Source: Limnoglobus roseus
GTDB taxonomy: Bacteria; Planctomycetota; Planctomycetia; Gemmatales; Gemmataceae
Direction: 5' to 3'
DNA length: 64,000 nucleotides
Assembly: GCF_008254045.1 (NCBI RefSeq)
Contig: NZ_CP042425.1
Coordinates: 2,666,001-2,730,000 of the forward strand
In this document: piece by piece, positions 1 through 8,833 of the stretch
Layout: every line of letters starts with the position of its first letter
How positions within the stretch are numbered: position 1 is the first letter of the stretch
The notes under the pieces: generated by a model
Database searches by the model: none
Seen by the model: only the letters and a program-made list of their open reading frames with translations
Told to the model about the DNA's origin: nothing
Made by a program: the position numbers and the translations under genes

Positions 1-183
1 CTGCGGCAGAACGGCCCGCGGGCGGACGGCTCGTGGCAGAGCGGCGGCGGCCACGACGATCGGCAGCAAGGGTCGAGTTACTGCACGGCGATGGCCATCC
101 TCGCCCTCACAGTTGAGTACCGCTACCTGCCGATCTACCAACGGTTCGAGGAGCCGATCGAGAAGGACGCGATCGACCCGTAA
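1..183 (+). CDS. C-terminal tail of a prenyltransferase/squalene-oxidase-repeat-like protein (5' end outside window)
   Basis: Sixty codons are open from the first base to TAA at 181-183, so only the C-terminus is visible. The tail contains WQSGGG followed by YCTAMAILALTVEYRYLP. That pattern, a small-residue/Cys-Thr helix followed by an aromatic-rich end, resembles the last repeats of planctomycete proteins with an alpha-alpha toroid (terpene cyclase/prenyltransferase repeat). The family assignment is inferred from this short tail; substrate and location cannot be judged. It ends 6 bp before the convergent stop of the next gene on the minus strand. Confidence 0.5.
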   Translation: MRQNGPRADGSWQSGGGHDDRQQGSSYCTAMAILALTVEYRYLPIYQRFEEPIEKDAIDP

Positions 184-189
184 CCGGGC

Positions 190-1749
190 CTACCGCTTCG
201 CCCGCCAGTCCACCTTGCCGGGGTAGGCCATCGTCTCGGCCACGAGTTGGTACAACTCCGGGTCGTGGGCCTTCAGCGCTTCCCGCGTCGTGATCGGGTG
301 GTCGGCCTTGTTCGGCGGGTACCCTGTGCCCGTGGCGTCGAAGTACGCTTTCACCCCTTCAACCCAATACTCGGCCCGATCGCGTGCGGCGGGCGTGCCC
401 TTCCACAAGCCCTTTTCGCCGGCCGCTTCGAAGAGCTTCTTCAACTTCGCGTCGAACTCCACGTCGAGCCGCTTCACGCGCAACTCGTACTGCTGTTGCT
501 CCCGCCGCTTGTCGAACGCCGGATCGACCGGCCGCTCGGCGGTGACGGCGTAGATCGCGTGGGCCAAAATGCCGACGAGGGTGGTTTCCCCCGCGAAGGT
601 GTCGCTCGGCGTGCCGAGGACGTTCTCTTCCGGCACGACCATCAGCTTGCGGTCCTTCGCGTAGCGGTGGTAACGGGGCAGGTCGGAGCCGGCCTTCTCC
701 TTCGCGTCGGCGAACTCCGGCAGGTCGCTCAGTTTCTCGCCGCGGGCCAGCACGACAAGCCGCGAGCCGTCCGCGATCATCGCCTTCAGGATGTCATGGC
801 GGTACGCGAACATCTTGCGAACGGTATCGTTCGCCTTCAGCATCGCCTCGTCGCGAACCTTCGGCGAACCGAGGACGGGGAACTCGCGGGCCAGCGTGAA
901 CTTGGTGTAGTGGGCGTCGAACACGAACTTCTTCGGCGGCGCGATCACGCTCGGCTGTTGCCGCACGGGCGTGTACCGCCAGTCGTCGGTCGGCTTCAGG
1001 TTGAACGTCGTGCGGACCAACTCGTAACCGTCGGGGTCGTACTGCTTGAGTTGCTCCCGCGTGCCGACGGGGCCGTGGTTCCAGTTGTTGACGCGGTTAC
1101 AGTCGAAGTACGACTGTGCGATCTCGGCCCAGTACTCGGCCTGGTTGCCGGCGGCGTAAGCGTTCTGCCACAGGCCGGCGGCGATGGCCTTCTTGTACAC
1201 GTCCCCGAGCCGCCGCCGCCACGACGGGTCCATGCGGGTCAGGGCGGCGTCGATGGTGTGGCAGAACTCGTGGACGGCGATGCTCTCGTCGTCGTAGCGG
1301 TCGAGCGGCAGGTTCAACAGGTTCTCTTCGCCGAAACTCGTGACGCCGAGGCCGCCGGTCCCGCGGACGCGCTCGTTGAGGTACGCCGGGTTCGGGTTGT
1401 TACGGTATTCCGGCATGTCGGTGTAGACCTGATCCTTGCCGATGACGATGAGCCGCGTGCCGACCTTGCCCATCGTTTGCAGCACGTCCGGTCGCCCGGC
1501 GAGCAGGTGCGTGACGATCTCGTGCGTGCGGCGAAGGGCGTCGTCGTCCACGACCGCCGCGGCCGCGATGGACAACCCCTGCATGTCGAGGTGCTTGGCG
1601 TAGAACTTCTTCGCCGCCTCACGGTCGCGCTCGTTGAACTTCGCGAAGAACGCTTCCGGCGGGGCCGTGACCGCCAGCGGCTTCTCTTGAGCGACCGCAG
1701 AGACGGCGGCGAACAGGGTCAACGCGACGGCGAGTCGGTGCGCGAGCAT
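190..1749 (-). CDS. Secreted metalloprotease-like protein made of two tandem copies, the second lacking the zinc motif
   Basis: The protein has 519 residues from the ATG at 1749. This start gives a clean signal peptide (MLAHRLAVALTLFAAVSAVAQ); an upstream in-frame extension has no signal-like character and was rejected. Copy 1 (about residues 30-260) has HEFCH (about 160-164), a canonical HExxH zinc motif, followed about 50 residues later by EYWAE, a candidate third-ligand Glu. Copy 2 (about 285-515) keeps EYWVE, a following YFD and a TTREALKAHDP tail matching copy 1. Its HExxH position reads AHAIYAV, so it should not bind zinc. The fold resembles anthrax-lethal-factor-type metallopeptidase domains common in planctomycetes; this is inferred. 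Substrate is unknown. It is divergent from the SGNH hydrolase 119 bp away. Confidence 0.65.
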   Translation of the reverse strand: MLAHRLAVALTLFAAVSAVAQEKPLAVTAPPEAFFAKFNERDREAAKKFYAKHLDMQGLSIAAAAVVDDDALRRTHEIVTHLLAGRPDVLQTMGKVGTRLIVIGKDQVYTDMPEYRNNPNPAYLNERVRGTGGLGVTSFGEENLLNLPLDRYDDESIAVHEFCHTIDAALTRMDPSWRRRLGDVYKKAIAAGLWQNAYAAGNQAEYWAEIAQSYFDCNRVNNWNHGPVGTREQLKQYDPDGYELVRTTFNLKPTDDWRYTPVRQQPSVIAPPKKFVFDAHYTKFTLAREFPVLGSPKVRDEAMLKANDTVRKMFAYRHDILKAMIADGSRLVVLARGEKLSDLPEFADAKEKAGSDLPRYHRYAKDRKLMVVPEENVLGTPSDTFAGETTLVGILAHAIYAVTAERPVDPAFDKRREQQQYELRVKRLDVEFDAKLKKLFEAAGEKGLWKGTPAARDRAEYWVEGVKAYFDATGTGYPPNKADHPITTREALKAHDPELYQLVAETMAYPGKVDWRAKR

Positions 1750-1868
1750 GGGGCAACCTCGTCGGGGGGAAATTGCCGGCCGCCGCTTGACGTTCGGCCG
1801 GTGGAGAATCATCCTAGCTCCGTTCGCCCTCGCGAACGCACTCTCTTCCCTTTCAGGATTGTCCCACC

Positions 1869-2561
1869 ATGCGTTTCCTCGCACTCCTGGCCGTTGCCGC
1901 GACGACCTGCACCGCCTTCGCCGCCGACAAAGAGATGGCGGCCCCCTTGAAGAAGGGCGAGCGGATCGTCTTCCTCGGCGACTCGATCACTCAGGGCGGC
2001 GTCAGCCCGAAGGGGTACGTTACCGTTGTCAAGAACACGCTGGCCGAGAAGCACAAGGACCTCGGCATCGAGGTCATCGGGGCCGGCATCGGTGGGAACA
2101 AGGTGCCGGACCTGCAAAAGCGGTTGGAGAAGGACGTGCTGGCCAAGAAGCCGACGTTGGTGGTCATCTACATCGGCATCAACGACGTGTGGCACGGCGA
2201 GAAGGACCCAGCGAAGGGCACGTCGAAAGAGAAGTTCGAGGCCGGACTGAAGGAGATCATCGGCAAGATCAAGGACGCCGGTGCCCGCGTGGTGCTGTGT
2301 ACGCCGAGCGTGATCGGCGAGAAGAAGGCCGGCGCGAACAAGCTCGACAAGCAACTCGACGAGTACTCCGAAATCAGCCGGAAAGTTGCGAAGGAGACCG
2401 GCAGCACGCTGTGCGACCTGCGGAAGGCGTTCACGGAACACCTGGAGAAAGCGAACAAAGACGACGCGGAATCGAAGGTTCTGACGAGTGACCGCGTCCA
2501 CTTGAACGACGCTGGCAACAAGTTCGTCGCCGACACGATCCTGGCGACGATCGACAAGTAA
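1869..2561 (+). CDS. Secreted SGNH/GDSL-family hydrolase
   Basis: The protein has 230 residues with a signal peptide (MRFLALLAVAATTCTAFA). All SGNH blocks are visible: FLGDSIT with the nucleophile Ser (block I), GAGIGGNKVPDL (block II Gly), YIGIND (block III Asn) and SDRVHLNDAGN near the C-terminus, supplying the Asp and His of the triad. Family members are esterases or lipases, often carbohydrate deacetylases in planctomycetes; substrate cannot be read here. The predicted location is periplasmic or extracellular. The TAA is followed 5 bp later by a large inverted repeat that separates it from the convergent leuS and may act as a terminator. Confidence 0.85.
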   Translation: MRFLALLAVAATTCTAFAADKEMAAPLKKGERIVFLGDSITQGGVSPKGYVTVVKNTLAEKHKDLGIEVIGAGIGGNKVPDLQKRLEKDVLAKKPTLVVIYIGINDVWHGEKDPAKGTSKEKFEAGLKEIIGKIKDAGARVVLCTPSVIGEKKAGANKLDKQLDEYSEISRKVAKETGSTLCDLRKAFTEHLEKANKDDAESKVLTSDRVHLNDAGNKFVADTILATIDK

Positions 2562-2566
2562 GTGCG

Positions 2567-2650
2567 GGATTCGGAATGCGGAACGCGGAATTCGGAATGA
2601 GAGCCAGAAGAGGTTTTCATTCCGAATTCCGCGTTCCGCATTCCGAATTC
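2567..2650. repeat. Heptamer-phased inverted repeat (34-bp arms) between SGNH hydrolase and leuS
   Basis: The left arm 2567-2600 and right arm 2617-2650 are reverse complements with one mismatch. Each arm is a run of the degenerate 7-mer CGGAAYN. The 16-nt loop contains CAGAAGAGGTTT. The right arm overlaps the leuS stop codon (2649-2651). The loop core is shared with the element at 8747-8833, whose arms are unrelated. Confidence 0.9.
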
Positions 2651-5465
2651 ATCCAACCACCAAGTTCACCATCTGCGGCGGCTTCGCAATCACCTTCTTG
2701 ATCGTCTTGCCGCCGACCGCCTCGATCACCTTCGCGTCGGCCCGGGCGGCCGCTTCCAGGCCGGCCGCGTCGATGCCGGCCGGCACCGTCAGTACCGCCT
2801 TCAGTTTACCGTTGACCTGCACCGGAATCTCGATGCTGTCGGCCTTCGTCAGTGCCGGGTCGAACTTTGGCCACGGCTCGTAGGCGAGCGTGGTCGTATG
2901 GCCGAGCGCCGCCCACAGTTCCTCCGCGGCGTGCGGCGCGTAGGGGGCGAGCAGCAGGAGAAACGGTTCCATCACTGCCTTCGGCCGCACGTCTTGCTTG
3001 GTGAAGTAGTTCGTGAACTCCATCATCGTCGCGATGGCGGTGTTGAAGCTCAAGCGTTCTGTATCCTCACCGACCTTCTGAATCGTGCGGTGCAGCACCC
3101 GCAACGCTTCCTTATCCGGCTCGACATCCTTGACGCTCGGATTCAGTTTCAGGGTGTCGGTCGCGTCGTCGGTCAGCATCCGCCACACGCGGCCGAGGAA
3201 GCGGTAGACGCCTTCGACGCCCTTCGTGCTCCACGGCTTAACCGCTTCGAGCGGCCCCATGAACATCTCGAACAATCGCAGGCTGTCGGCCCCGTACTCC
3301 TTCACCACGTCGTCGGGGTTGATGACGTTGCCGCGGGACTTCGACATCTTCTCGGCCTTGGCCGTCAACTCGATCTTCGGCGAGGCCAGGTACGTTTTCC
3401 CCTTCTCCTTGAAGATCTTCTCGTCGGGAAGGTCAACGAACACGCCCGCCGCCTCGTCCCGGAACTTCAACACGTAGGTTGGAACCTTGTCCTCTTCCTC
3501 GGGCTTTCTCAAAGTTCCCGTGATCTCCACTGCCACCAGGCTCTGTTGGTGTTTCTCGAAGTCGGCAACAGAGCAGTGGTACTCGTACTCGCCCAGGATC
3601 ATGCCTTGATTGACGAGTTTCTGGAACGGCTCGGGGCAGTACACGTAGCCGCGGTCGAACAGCACCTTGTGCCAGAACCGCGAGTACAGCAGGTGCAAGA
3701 CGGCGTGCTCGGCCCCGCCGATGTACAGGTCCACCGGCAGCCAGTGCTTCAGTTTCGCGGGGTCGGCGAAGGCGTGCGGGTTCTTCGGGTCAATGAACCG
3801 CAGGAAGTACCAGCACGACCCGGCCCACTGCGGCATGGTGTTCGTCTCGCGGCGGTACGTGACGCCGTCGCGGGTGACGGTCAGCCAGTCGGTCGCCTTT
3901 GCCAGCGGGCCGTCGGGGCTGCCGGTCGGCTTGTAGTCGGTCATCTCTGGCAGCGTCAGCGGCAGATCACTGACCGGCAGCGGGATGACCGTGTCGTCGG
4001 CCCCGTGCAGCACCGGGAACGGCTCGCCCCAGTACCGCTGCCGACTGAACAGCCAGTCGCGGAGCTTGTAGTTGATCTTCCGCGTGCCGAGTTGGTTCGC
4101 CTCCAAGTGGGCGATGATCTTCTCCTTCGCAGCCGTCGTATCGAGGCCGTTCAGGTCGCCGGAGTTCATCGCCACGCCGTCGTCGGTGTACGCGGCCGTC
4201 AGGTTGTCGACGGTGCTCCCGGTGTCCTTCAGCCACTTCGCGTTGGGCGTGACGACGGTGACCAGCGGCAGGGCGAATTGCTTCGCGAACTCGAAGTCGC
4301 GCTCGTCGTGAGCGGGCACGGCCATGATCGCCCCGGTGCCGTAGCTGGTGAGTACGTAGTCGGCGATCCAGATGGGAATCCGTTCGCAGTTTACGGGATT
4401 GACCGCGTAGGCCCCGGTGAACACGCCGGTCTTCTTCTTGGCCAACTCGGTACGGTCGAAGTCGGACTTCCGTGCGGACGCTTCCTGGTAGCTTCGAACG
4501 GCTTCGCGTTGGTCCGGCGTGGTGATGACATCGACCAGCCGGTGTTCCGGCGACAGCACCATGTAGGTTGCGCCGTAGAGCGTGTCGGGACGGGTTGTGT
4601 ACACCGTGACCGAAAGCCCACCCGACGCGACGGGTGGGCTTTGCCCCAGAATATCAAATACGACCTCCGCCCCTTCGCTCTTGCCGATCCAGTTCCGTTG
4701 CATCTGCTTGATGCTCTCGGACCAGTCGAGCGGGTCCAGGTCGCTTAGCAGACGGTCGGCATACGCCGTGATGCGCATGAGCCATTGCGTCAGCGGTTGC
4801 CGCACGACGGGGTAGCCGCCGCGCTCGCTCTTGCCGTCGATCACTTCCTCGTTGGCCAGCACTGTGCCGAGTTCCGGGCACCAGTTCACCGGCTGCTCGT
4901 TGCGGTACGCTAGGCGGTACGGCTCCTGGTACTTTCGCACCGCGTCCGGGCCGCGCAACTGCACTTCCTCGGGGATCGGCAGTTCGCTGATCGGCCGGCC
5001 CTTCTTCTGAATCGGGTCGTACCATGTTTCGTAGATCGTCAGGAAGATCCACTGCGTCCAGCGGAAGTAGGCCGGGTCGGTCGTGTCGACTTCGCGGTCC
5101 CAGTCGTAGCTGAAGCCGAGGCTCTTGATCTGCCGGCGGAAGTTGTCGATGTTGTTCTTCGTGTTCGTGCTCGGGTGCTCGCCGGTCTGCACGGCGTGCT
5201 GCTCCGCGGGCAGGCCGAAGGCGTCCCAGCCCATCGGGTGCAGGACGTGGAAGCCGTTCATCCGCTTGAAGCGGGCGAGGATGTCCGTGGCCGTGTAGCC
5301 TTCCGGGTGGCCGACGTGCAGGCCGCTGCCGCTCGGATACGGGAACATGTCGAGGATGTAATACTTCGGCTTACCCTCGGAGTCGTCTTCGGTGCGGAAG
5401 GTCTTGTTCGTTTCCCAGAACTGCTGCCACCGGGGTTCGATGTCAGCGGGGTTGTAGCTCGGCAT
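2649..5465 (-). CDS. leuS: Leucyl-tRNA synthetase (class Ia)
   Basis: This cytoplasmic enzyme charges tRNA-Leu. From the ATG at 5465 it has 938 residues; this start follows an AGGTGA ribosome-binding site about 6 bp upstream, and the longer upstream reading lacks any conserved sequence. The N-terminal HIGH-type motif is [16 protein letters not shown]. The CP1 editing domain is marked by [19 protein letters not shown], and [14 protein letters not shown] is the class I signature loop. A charged insert of about 70 residues lies before KMSKS (EKHQQSL through KTYLASP), in the position of the leucine-specific/zinc region. The C-terminal anticodon-binding and tRNA-interacting domains are complete. 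An in-frame 30-bp palindrome at 4613-4642 lies in the CP1 region. The gene is divergent from the DUF350 gene, and its stop codon is formed with the end of a hairpin element. Confidence 0.97.
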   Translation of the reverse strand: MPSYNPADIEPRWQQFWETNKTFRTEDDSEGKPKYYILDMFPYPSGSGLHVGHPEGYTATDILARFKRMNGFHVLHPMGWDAFGLPAEQHAVQTGEHPSTNTKNNIDNFRRQIKSLGFSYDWDREVDTTDPAYFRWTQWIFLTIYETWYDPIQKKGRPISELPIPEEVQLRGPDAVRKYQEPYRLAYRNEQPVNWCPELGTVLANEEVIDGKSERGGYPVVRQPLTQWLMRITAYADRLLSDLDPLDWSESIKQMQRNWIGKSEGAEVVFDILGQSPPVASGGLSVTVYTTRPDTLYGATYMVLSPEHRLVDVITTPDQREAVRSYQEASARKSDFDRTELAKKKTGVFTGAYAVNPVNCERIPIWIADYVLTSYGTGAIMAVPAHDERDFEFAKQFALPLVTVVTPNAKWLKDTGSTVDNLTAAYTDDGVAMNSGDLNGLDTTAAKEKIIAHLEANQLGTRKINYKLRDWLFSRQRYWGEPFPVLHGADDTVIPLPVSDLPLTLPEMTDYKPTGSPDGPLAKATDWLTVTRDGVTYRRETNTMPQWAGSCWYFLRFIDPKNPHAFADPAKLKHWLPVDLYIGGAEHAVLHLLYSRFWHKVLFDRGYVYCPEPFQKLVNQGMILGEYEYHCSVADFEKHQQSLVAVEITGTLRKPEEEDKVPTYVLKFRDEAAGVFVDLPDEKIFKEKGKTYLASPKIELTAKAEKMSKSRGNVINPDDVVKEYGADSLRLFEMFMGPLEAVKPWSTKGVEGVYRFLGRVWRMLTDDATDTLKLNPSVKDVEPDKEALRVLHRTIQKVGEDTERLSFNTAIATMMEFTNYFTKQDVRPKAVMEPFLLLLAPYAPHAAEELWAALGHTTTLAYEPWPKFDPALTKADSIEIPVQVNGKLKAVLTVPAGIDAAGLEAAARADAKVIEAVGGKTIKKVIAKPPQMVNLVVG
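4613..4642. repeat. REP-like palindrome inside leuS
   Basis: Two perfect 12-bp arms (AAAGCCCACCCG / CGGGTGGGCTTT) flank a 6-nt loop (ACGCGA). It is translated in frame on the leuS strand as roughly [10 protein letters not shown]. The same arms recur at 35236-35262 in an intergenic region, so this is a copy of a dispersed element rather than chance leuS coding sequence. Confidence 0.8.
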
Positions 5466-5630
5466 TTCGGTCACCTGGTGATAAAGTCGTCCTGTTTGGG
5501 TACGGTCGCGGGGGAACGGCGTCAATCAAGGGAGCATCAGGAAGCGGGAAAGGTTCTCGCACCGATGGCGTTGTCTTCGCCGCAAATCCCGGCTACGCTG
5601 GGGCGAATCCCTTTCCGCCGGAGGATCGCC

Positions 5631-5870
5631 ATGCTGTTCGCCGATGACCCGTGGTTCGCCAAGACGTTCGAATCGTCACTGCTCGCCGCCGCCGCGTTCG
5701 GGCTGTTGGGCATCGTGATGCTGGCGATCGGGTTTAAAGTCTTCGAACTCATCACGCCGCGGGTCGATCTGGAGAAGGAACTCGCCGAGAAGAACGTCGC
5801 CGTCGGCATCGTCGTCGGGGCGCTCCTGCTCGGCATCGCCATGATCGTCACACGGGCCATCGGCGGGTGA
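5631..5870 (+). CDS. DUF350 family small membrane protein
   Basis: The protein has 79 residues. The ATG at 5631 is preceded by GGAGG at a good distance; a longer in-frame reading starting inside the antisense of leuS is not credible. There are two membrane segments (about 17-37 and 57-76) joined by FELITPRVDLEKELAEKNVAVG. The ELAEKNVAV stretch after the first helix is typical of DUF350. Function is unknown in the family. The next gene starts one base after its TGA, so the two are translationally linked. It is divergent from leuS. Confidence 0.8.
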   Translation: MLFADDPWFAKTFESSLLAAAAFGLLGIVMLAIGFKVFELITPRVDLEKELAEKNVAVGIVVGALLLGIAMIVTRAIGG

Positions 5871-5871
5871 C

Positions 5872-6408
5872 ATGCGCAAGAGTCGAACCATCAACCTGCT
5901 CCTCCTCGGTGGCGGCATGTTCGCCTTCTGTGCCTGCCTGTGCAGCGGGTGCGGGCGGAACAATCCGACCGAGGTGAGTGCCCCCTACGATCCGCCGTGG
6001 CACGACGCGAACGGCAACGCCATCGCGAAAGAGTGGAACACTGACGCCGACGGCCACCGCACGCCGACTCAGCCGCCTTACGACGCGAACGGCAAGCCGA
6101 TTGCCTTCGACGCGAACGGCAACCCCGTCCCGCCGGCCGGCACCACGCATTCCGGTTATTCGTCGAGTTCGTCGCACTACCACCGCACCGGCGGCTGGTT
6201 CCCGTATATCTTCTCCACTCGCTCGACGCCGAGTTACGGCCCGACGTACCGTTCCGGGCCGACGAACACCGGCTCGACGTACTTCGGCGGCTCGAAGCCG
6301 AACAGCAGTTCGCCGCCGGCCAAGTCGTCGGGTGGCAGTTCGAGCAGCGGGTCTGTCAGTCGGGGCGGGTTCGGCGGCTCGGCCGCGAGCGCATCGAGTG
6401 GGAGCTGA
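5872..6408 (+). CDS. Small secreted Ser/Gly-rich (lipo)protein with DANG repeats
   Basis: The protein has 178 residues. The N-terminus is a signal peptide ending LCSGCGRNN, so lipidation at the last Cys is plausible though the lipobox is not ideal. The middle contains three DANGxxI/V/P units (WHDANGNAI, YDANGKPIAF, DANGNPVPPAG). The remainder is Ser/Gly/Thr/Tyr rich and probably disordered. No enzyme motif is visible. It lies 1 bp after the DUF350 gene and 4 bp before a PII gene, so the three appear to form an operon. I do not recognise a function. Confidence 0.65.
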   Translation: MRKSRTINLLLLGGGMFAFCACLCSGCGRNNPTEVSAPYDPPWHDANGNAIAKEWNTDADGHRTPTQPPYDANGKPIAFDANGNPVPPAGTTHSGYSSSSSHYHRTGGWFPYIFSTRSTPSYGPTYRSGPTNTGSTYFGGSKPNSSSPPAKSSGGSSSSGSVSRGGFGGSAASASSGS

Positions 6409-6412
6409 TCGC

Positions 6413-6724
6413 GTGCAGCAACTCATCATCGTGGTGAAGCCGTTCCGGGCGGAAGCGGTGTTGGCCCTCCTCGCCGAGTTCGGCGTGGCCGCGTGCGTGG
6501 TCCGCGAGGCGAAGGGGTACGGCCGGCAGAAGGGCTACCTGAACCGCTACCGCGGCAGCGAGTACAACACCGCCTATTTGCCGAAGGTCGAGATCACCGT
6601 CTGGGTGGCTGACGAGCAGCGACAGGAGATGGTGGAAGCTGTGGCGAAGGTCGCCCGCACCGGCCGCATCGGCGACGGGAAACTCTTCGTGGTGCCGACG
6701 GCGTGGGAGATGATCGAGTTTTAA
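6413..6724 (+). CDS. PII-family nitrogen regulatory protein (GlnB/GlnK-like)
   Basis: The protein has 103 residues from GTG at 6413. Starting at VQQLIIVVKPF aligns with the usual PII N-terminus (KKIDAIIKPF). Diagnostic parts are present: the T-loop GRQKGYLNRYRGSEYNTAYLPKVEI, with the Tyr of RGSEY at the site uridylylated in proteobacterial PII, and the B-loop TGRIGDGKLFV that binds ATP/ADP. PII proteins sense 2-oxoglutarate and adenylate charge and act on ammonium transporters, glutamine synthetase control or kinases. No amtB or glnA is adjacent. Its stop overlaps tail-to-tail, within TTAA, the stop of a minus-strand sensor kinase. Confidence 0.9.
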   Translation: MQQLIIVVKPFRAEAVLALLAEFGVAACVVREAKGYGRQKGYLNRYRGSEYNTAYLPKVEITVWVADEQRQEMVEAVAKVARTGRIGDGKLFVVPTAWEMIEF

Positions 6725-7416
6725 CCGACCGCGACCGGCAGGCGGAGCGTGAACTTCGTGCCGCGGCCGACTTCGCTCTGCACGGTCATGGTGCCGCCGT
6801 GGGCGACGACGATCTTGCGGGCCGTCGCGAGGCCGAGGCCGTTGCCGTCGGCCTTCGTCGTCTGGAACGGCTTGAACAGTTTCGCCCGCACCTCCGGCGG
6901 AATGCCGACGCCGGTGTCGATCACGTCGAGCTCCACGAAGTCGCCATCGGCCCGCGCTTGCAGCGTCAGCGTGCCGCCGTTCGGCATCGCGTCCTCGGCG
7001 TTCAGCATGAGGTTCAACAACACCTTCTCGAACATTTCGCGGTCGAGCAGAACCCGCGGCAGGTCGGCGGCCGGGTACCAACTCACGATGACGTTCTGCA
7101 AGCGGGCCGTCGGCGCGAGGAAGTCCACCATCCGGCCGACGACTTCTTCCAGTCTCGTCGGCTCGCGGTGCAGGTCTTCGACGCGGGCGAACCGCAGGAA
7201 GTCGTTCGAGAGATCGACGAGCCGCTGACACTCCGATGTCATCAGTTGGATGCGTTCCAACGCCCGCCGCTCGCGTTGCGTCTCGGGGTTCTCGAAGTCT
7301 TCGCCGAGCAGTTGCAGGTTGAGCAGCACCGTGCCGAGGTGGTTCTTCATGTCGTGGATGAAGCCGCCCGTCGTCTCGGCGAGGTCGATGAACTGCTGCG
7401 TGACGGCGTCGGACAT
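6721..7416 (-). CDS. Small soluble sensor histidine kinase (NtrB-like core)
   Basis: The protein has 231 residues and no membrane segment. The H-box FIHDMKNHLGTVLLNLQLL lies at about residues 19-37, with phospho-acceptor His in HDMKNHLG. The ATP-binding domain has the N box (NLMLNAEDAM), G1 box (DTGVGIP) and G2 box (GNGLGLATARKIV). There is almost no sensory region, so input probably comes from a partner. In classical nitrogen control PII binds NtrB; here the PII gene is immediately convergent, which makes such a partnership possible but unproven. No response regulator is adjacent. LptF/G follows upstream on the same strand after 32 bp. Confidence 0.85.
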   Translation of the reverse strand: MSDAVTQQFIDLAETTGGFIHDMKNHLGTVLLNLQLLGEDFENPETQRERRALERIQLMTSECQRLVDLSNDFLRFARVEDLHREPTRLEEVVGRMVDFLAPTARLQNVIVSWYPAADLPRVLLDREMFEKVLLNLMLNAEDAMPNGGTLTLQARADGDFVELDVIDTGVGIPPEVRAKLFKPFQTTKADGNGLGLATARKIVVAHGGTMTVQSEVGRGTKFTLRLPVAVG

Positions 7417-7448
7417 GCGAGAACCCTCGGCGGGAGCATGTCACCAGT

Positions 7449-8711
7449 TTATCGGCGGATCAGCTTCAGGATCAGCACGACGGCGGCGGCCGACACGATC
7501 GCGTCGGCGGCGAACACGCCGATGGGGAGGGGCACCTTGCCGTCGCGGCCCATGTTCGAGCCGGCGAGCAACAGCGGGTAGTACACGGCCACCGTCGGCA
7601 AGAAGCACGTCACGAACGAACTCAGGTAGTCGGCCCGGTTCGCGCGGATGCCGACCGGGCAGCCGAGGATGGCGAACACCAAGCAGCCCAGCGACAACGC
7701 CGGCCGCATGTAGTACTCGTTCTCGGTGTTCCGCATTTGGCGGAGCTGCTCATTAATGTAATAGGTCAGGCCCTCCACCGTCTTCAACCAGTGCGTTCGG
7801 ATGTTCACGTCCGTGCTTTGACTCGCCAACTGTTCGGCCTCACGTCGTTTGTCCTCAAGCCCGGCCACGATTTCCCGGTACTCGTTGGCCTTCTCCGGCA
7901 ATTCGTCCCAGATCAGGTTCATCGGCCGGTTCTTCACGTCCTTCTGCGAAAACACGTCCGGCAGCGGCACGCCCATCGGCCGGTTGGCGTCCGTTGTAAT
8001 CTCCGTGACGCCGTCGCCGCCACGCCAGCGGTCGGGGTCGATAAAAAGCATTGGTTGCTCGTTCGGGTGCTCGGCGTCCGGCAGAACCACCCGAAGCTTC
8101 GCCTCGCGTGCCCGGACCACGAAATCGTAGTCGCCGGTGTCCACGTCCTTCCCGTTGCCGTCCTTCTGCATTTTCTTCCGCTTCACCACCACGTCCATTA
8201 GTCGTTGGCCGACCACGTCGCGGACGTGGATGACGTAGGGGAAGTTCGTCGCCTTGAACGTGCGGTCCCGCTTGAGCAGGTTGTAGAGCAACTCTTCCGG
8301 GTTCCTGAGCAGCCGCCGTTGCAGTTCGGTTTGGGTGTGCGGGATGACGCTGTGCGCCAGGGCGAACGTCGCGGCCGAGGCGATCAGACCGAGGATGAAC
8401 GCGGGGCGGAGGATCGTGTGCAGGTTGACGCCGGCGGCCTTCATGGCGACCGCCTCGTTGTCGTGGGCGATGCGGCCGTAGACCACGCACGAGGCGAACA
8501 GCGTCGTCGCCGGGATCGTGTACGGCAGCGTGTACGGGACCAGCAGCGGGATCGCTTGCAGCGTCTGGAGCATCGACAGGCCGAGTTGGTTCGCCTGTTG
8601 GATGACGAGGCCGATGAGGAACAGCCCGGTCAGGCCGGTCAGCGTGAGCGCGAACACCTTCACGAGTTCCCAGAAGATCACGCGATGCAAAATGCCGCCG
8701 AGCAGAAACAC
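7449..8711 (-). CDS. LptF/LptG (YjgP/YjgQ) family permease
   Basis: The protein has 420 residues, starting at GTG 8711 with GGGAG about 8 bp upstream; no ATG gives as good a site. Three N-terminal TM helices (about 12-35, 55-80, 95-120) include the family-typical NEAVAMKAAGVN cytoplasmic segment. A periplasmic jelly-roll domain (about 140-310) and three C-terminal helices follow. Partners LptF and LptG form the inner-membrane part of the LPS exporter with LptB. Only one such gene is present here, so F or G cannot be assigned. The neighbouring AsmA-like gene upstream on the same strand also suggests envelope lipid handling. Confidence 0.85.
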   Translation of the reverse strand: MFLLGGILHRVIFWELVKVFALTLTGLTGLFLIGLVIQQANQLGLSMLQTLQAIPLLVPYTLPYTIPATTLFASCVVYGRIAHDNEAVAMKAAGVNLHTILRPAFILGLIASAATFALAHSVIPHTQTELQRRLLRNPEELLYNLLKRDRTFKATNFPYVIHVRDVVGQRLMDVVVKRKKMQKDGNGKDVDTGDYDFVVRAREAKLRVVLPDAEHPNEQPMLFIDPDRWRGGDGVTEITTDANRPMGVPLPDVFSQKDVKNRPMNLIWDELPEKANEYREIVAGLEDKRREAEQLASQSTDVNIRTHWLKTVEGLTYYINEQLRQMRNTENEYYMRPALSLGCLVFAILGCPVGIRANRADYLSSFVTCFLPTVAVYYPLLLAGSNMGRDGKVPLPIGVFAADAIVSAAAVVLILKLIRR

Positions 8712-8746
8712 TTGTCGTCTCCCGTTGGGCTTTCGCCGCTGCGGAT

Positions 8747-8833
8747 GAAGGGGTGAACGGGTGACACGGTGAAGGGGTGAGAAAACCTCTTCTGCCTTTT
8801 CACCCCTTCACCGTGTCACCCGTTCACCCCTTC
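8747..8833. repeat. Octamer-phased perfect inverted repeat (34-bp arms)
   Basis: Arms 8747-8780 and 8800-8833 are exact reverse complements over 34 bp. Each is four degenerate 8-mers of the GGGGTGAA type. The 19-nt loop read on the minus strand contains CAGAAGAGGTTTTC, the same 14-mer found at the loop of the 2567-2650 element. One end supplies part of the stop codon of the AsmA-like gene (8832-8834). Confidence 0.92.

Noticed and set aside
5175..5630. N-terminal extension of the DUF350 protein
   Set aside because: It runs antisense through leuS and is Arg/Val-rich; ATG 5631 has GGAGG and matches normal DUF350 length.
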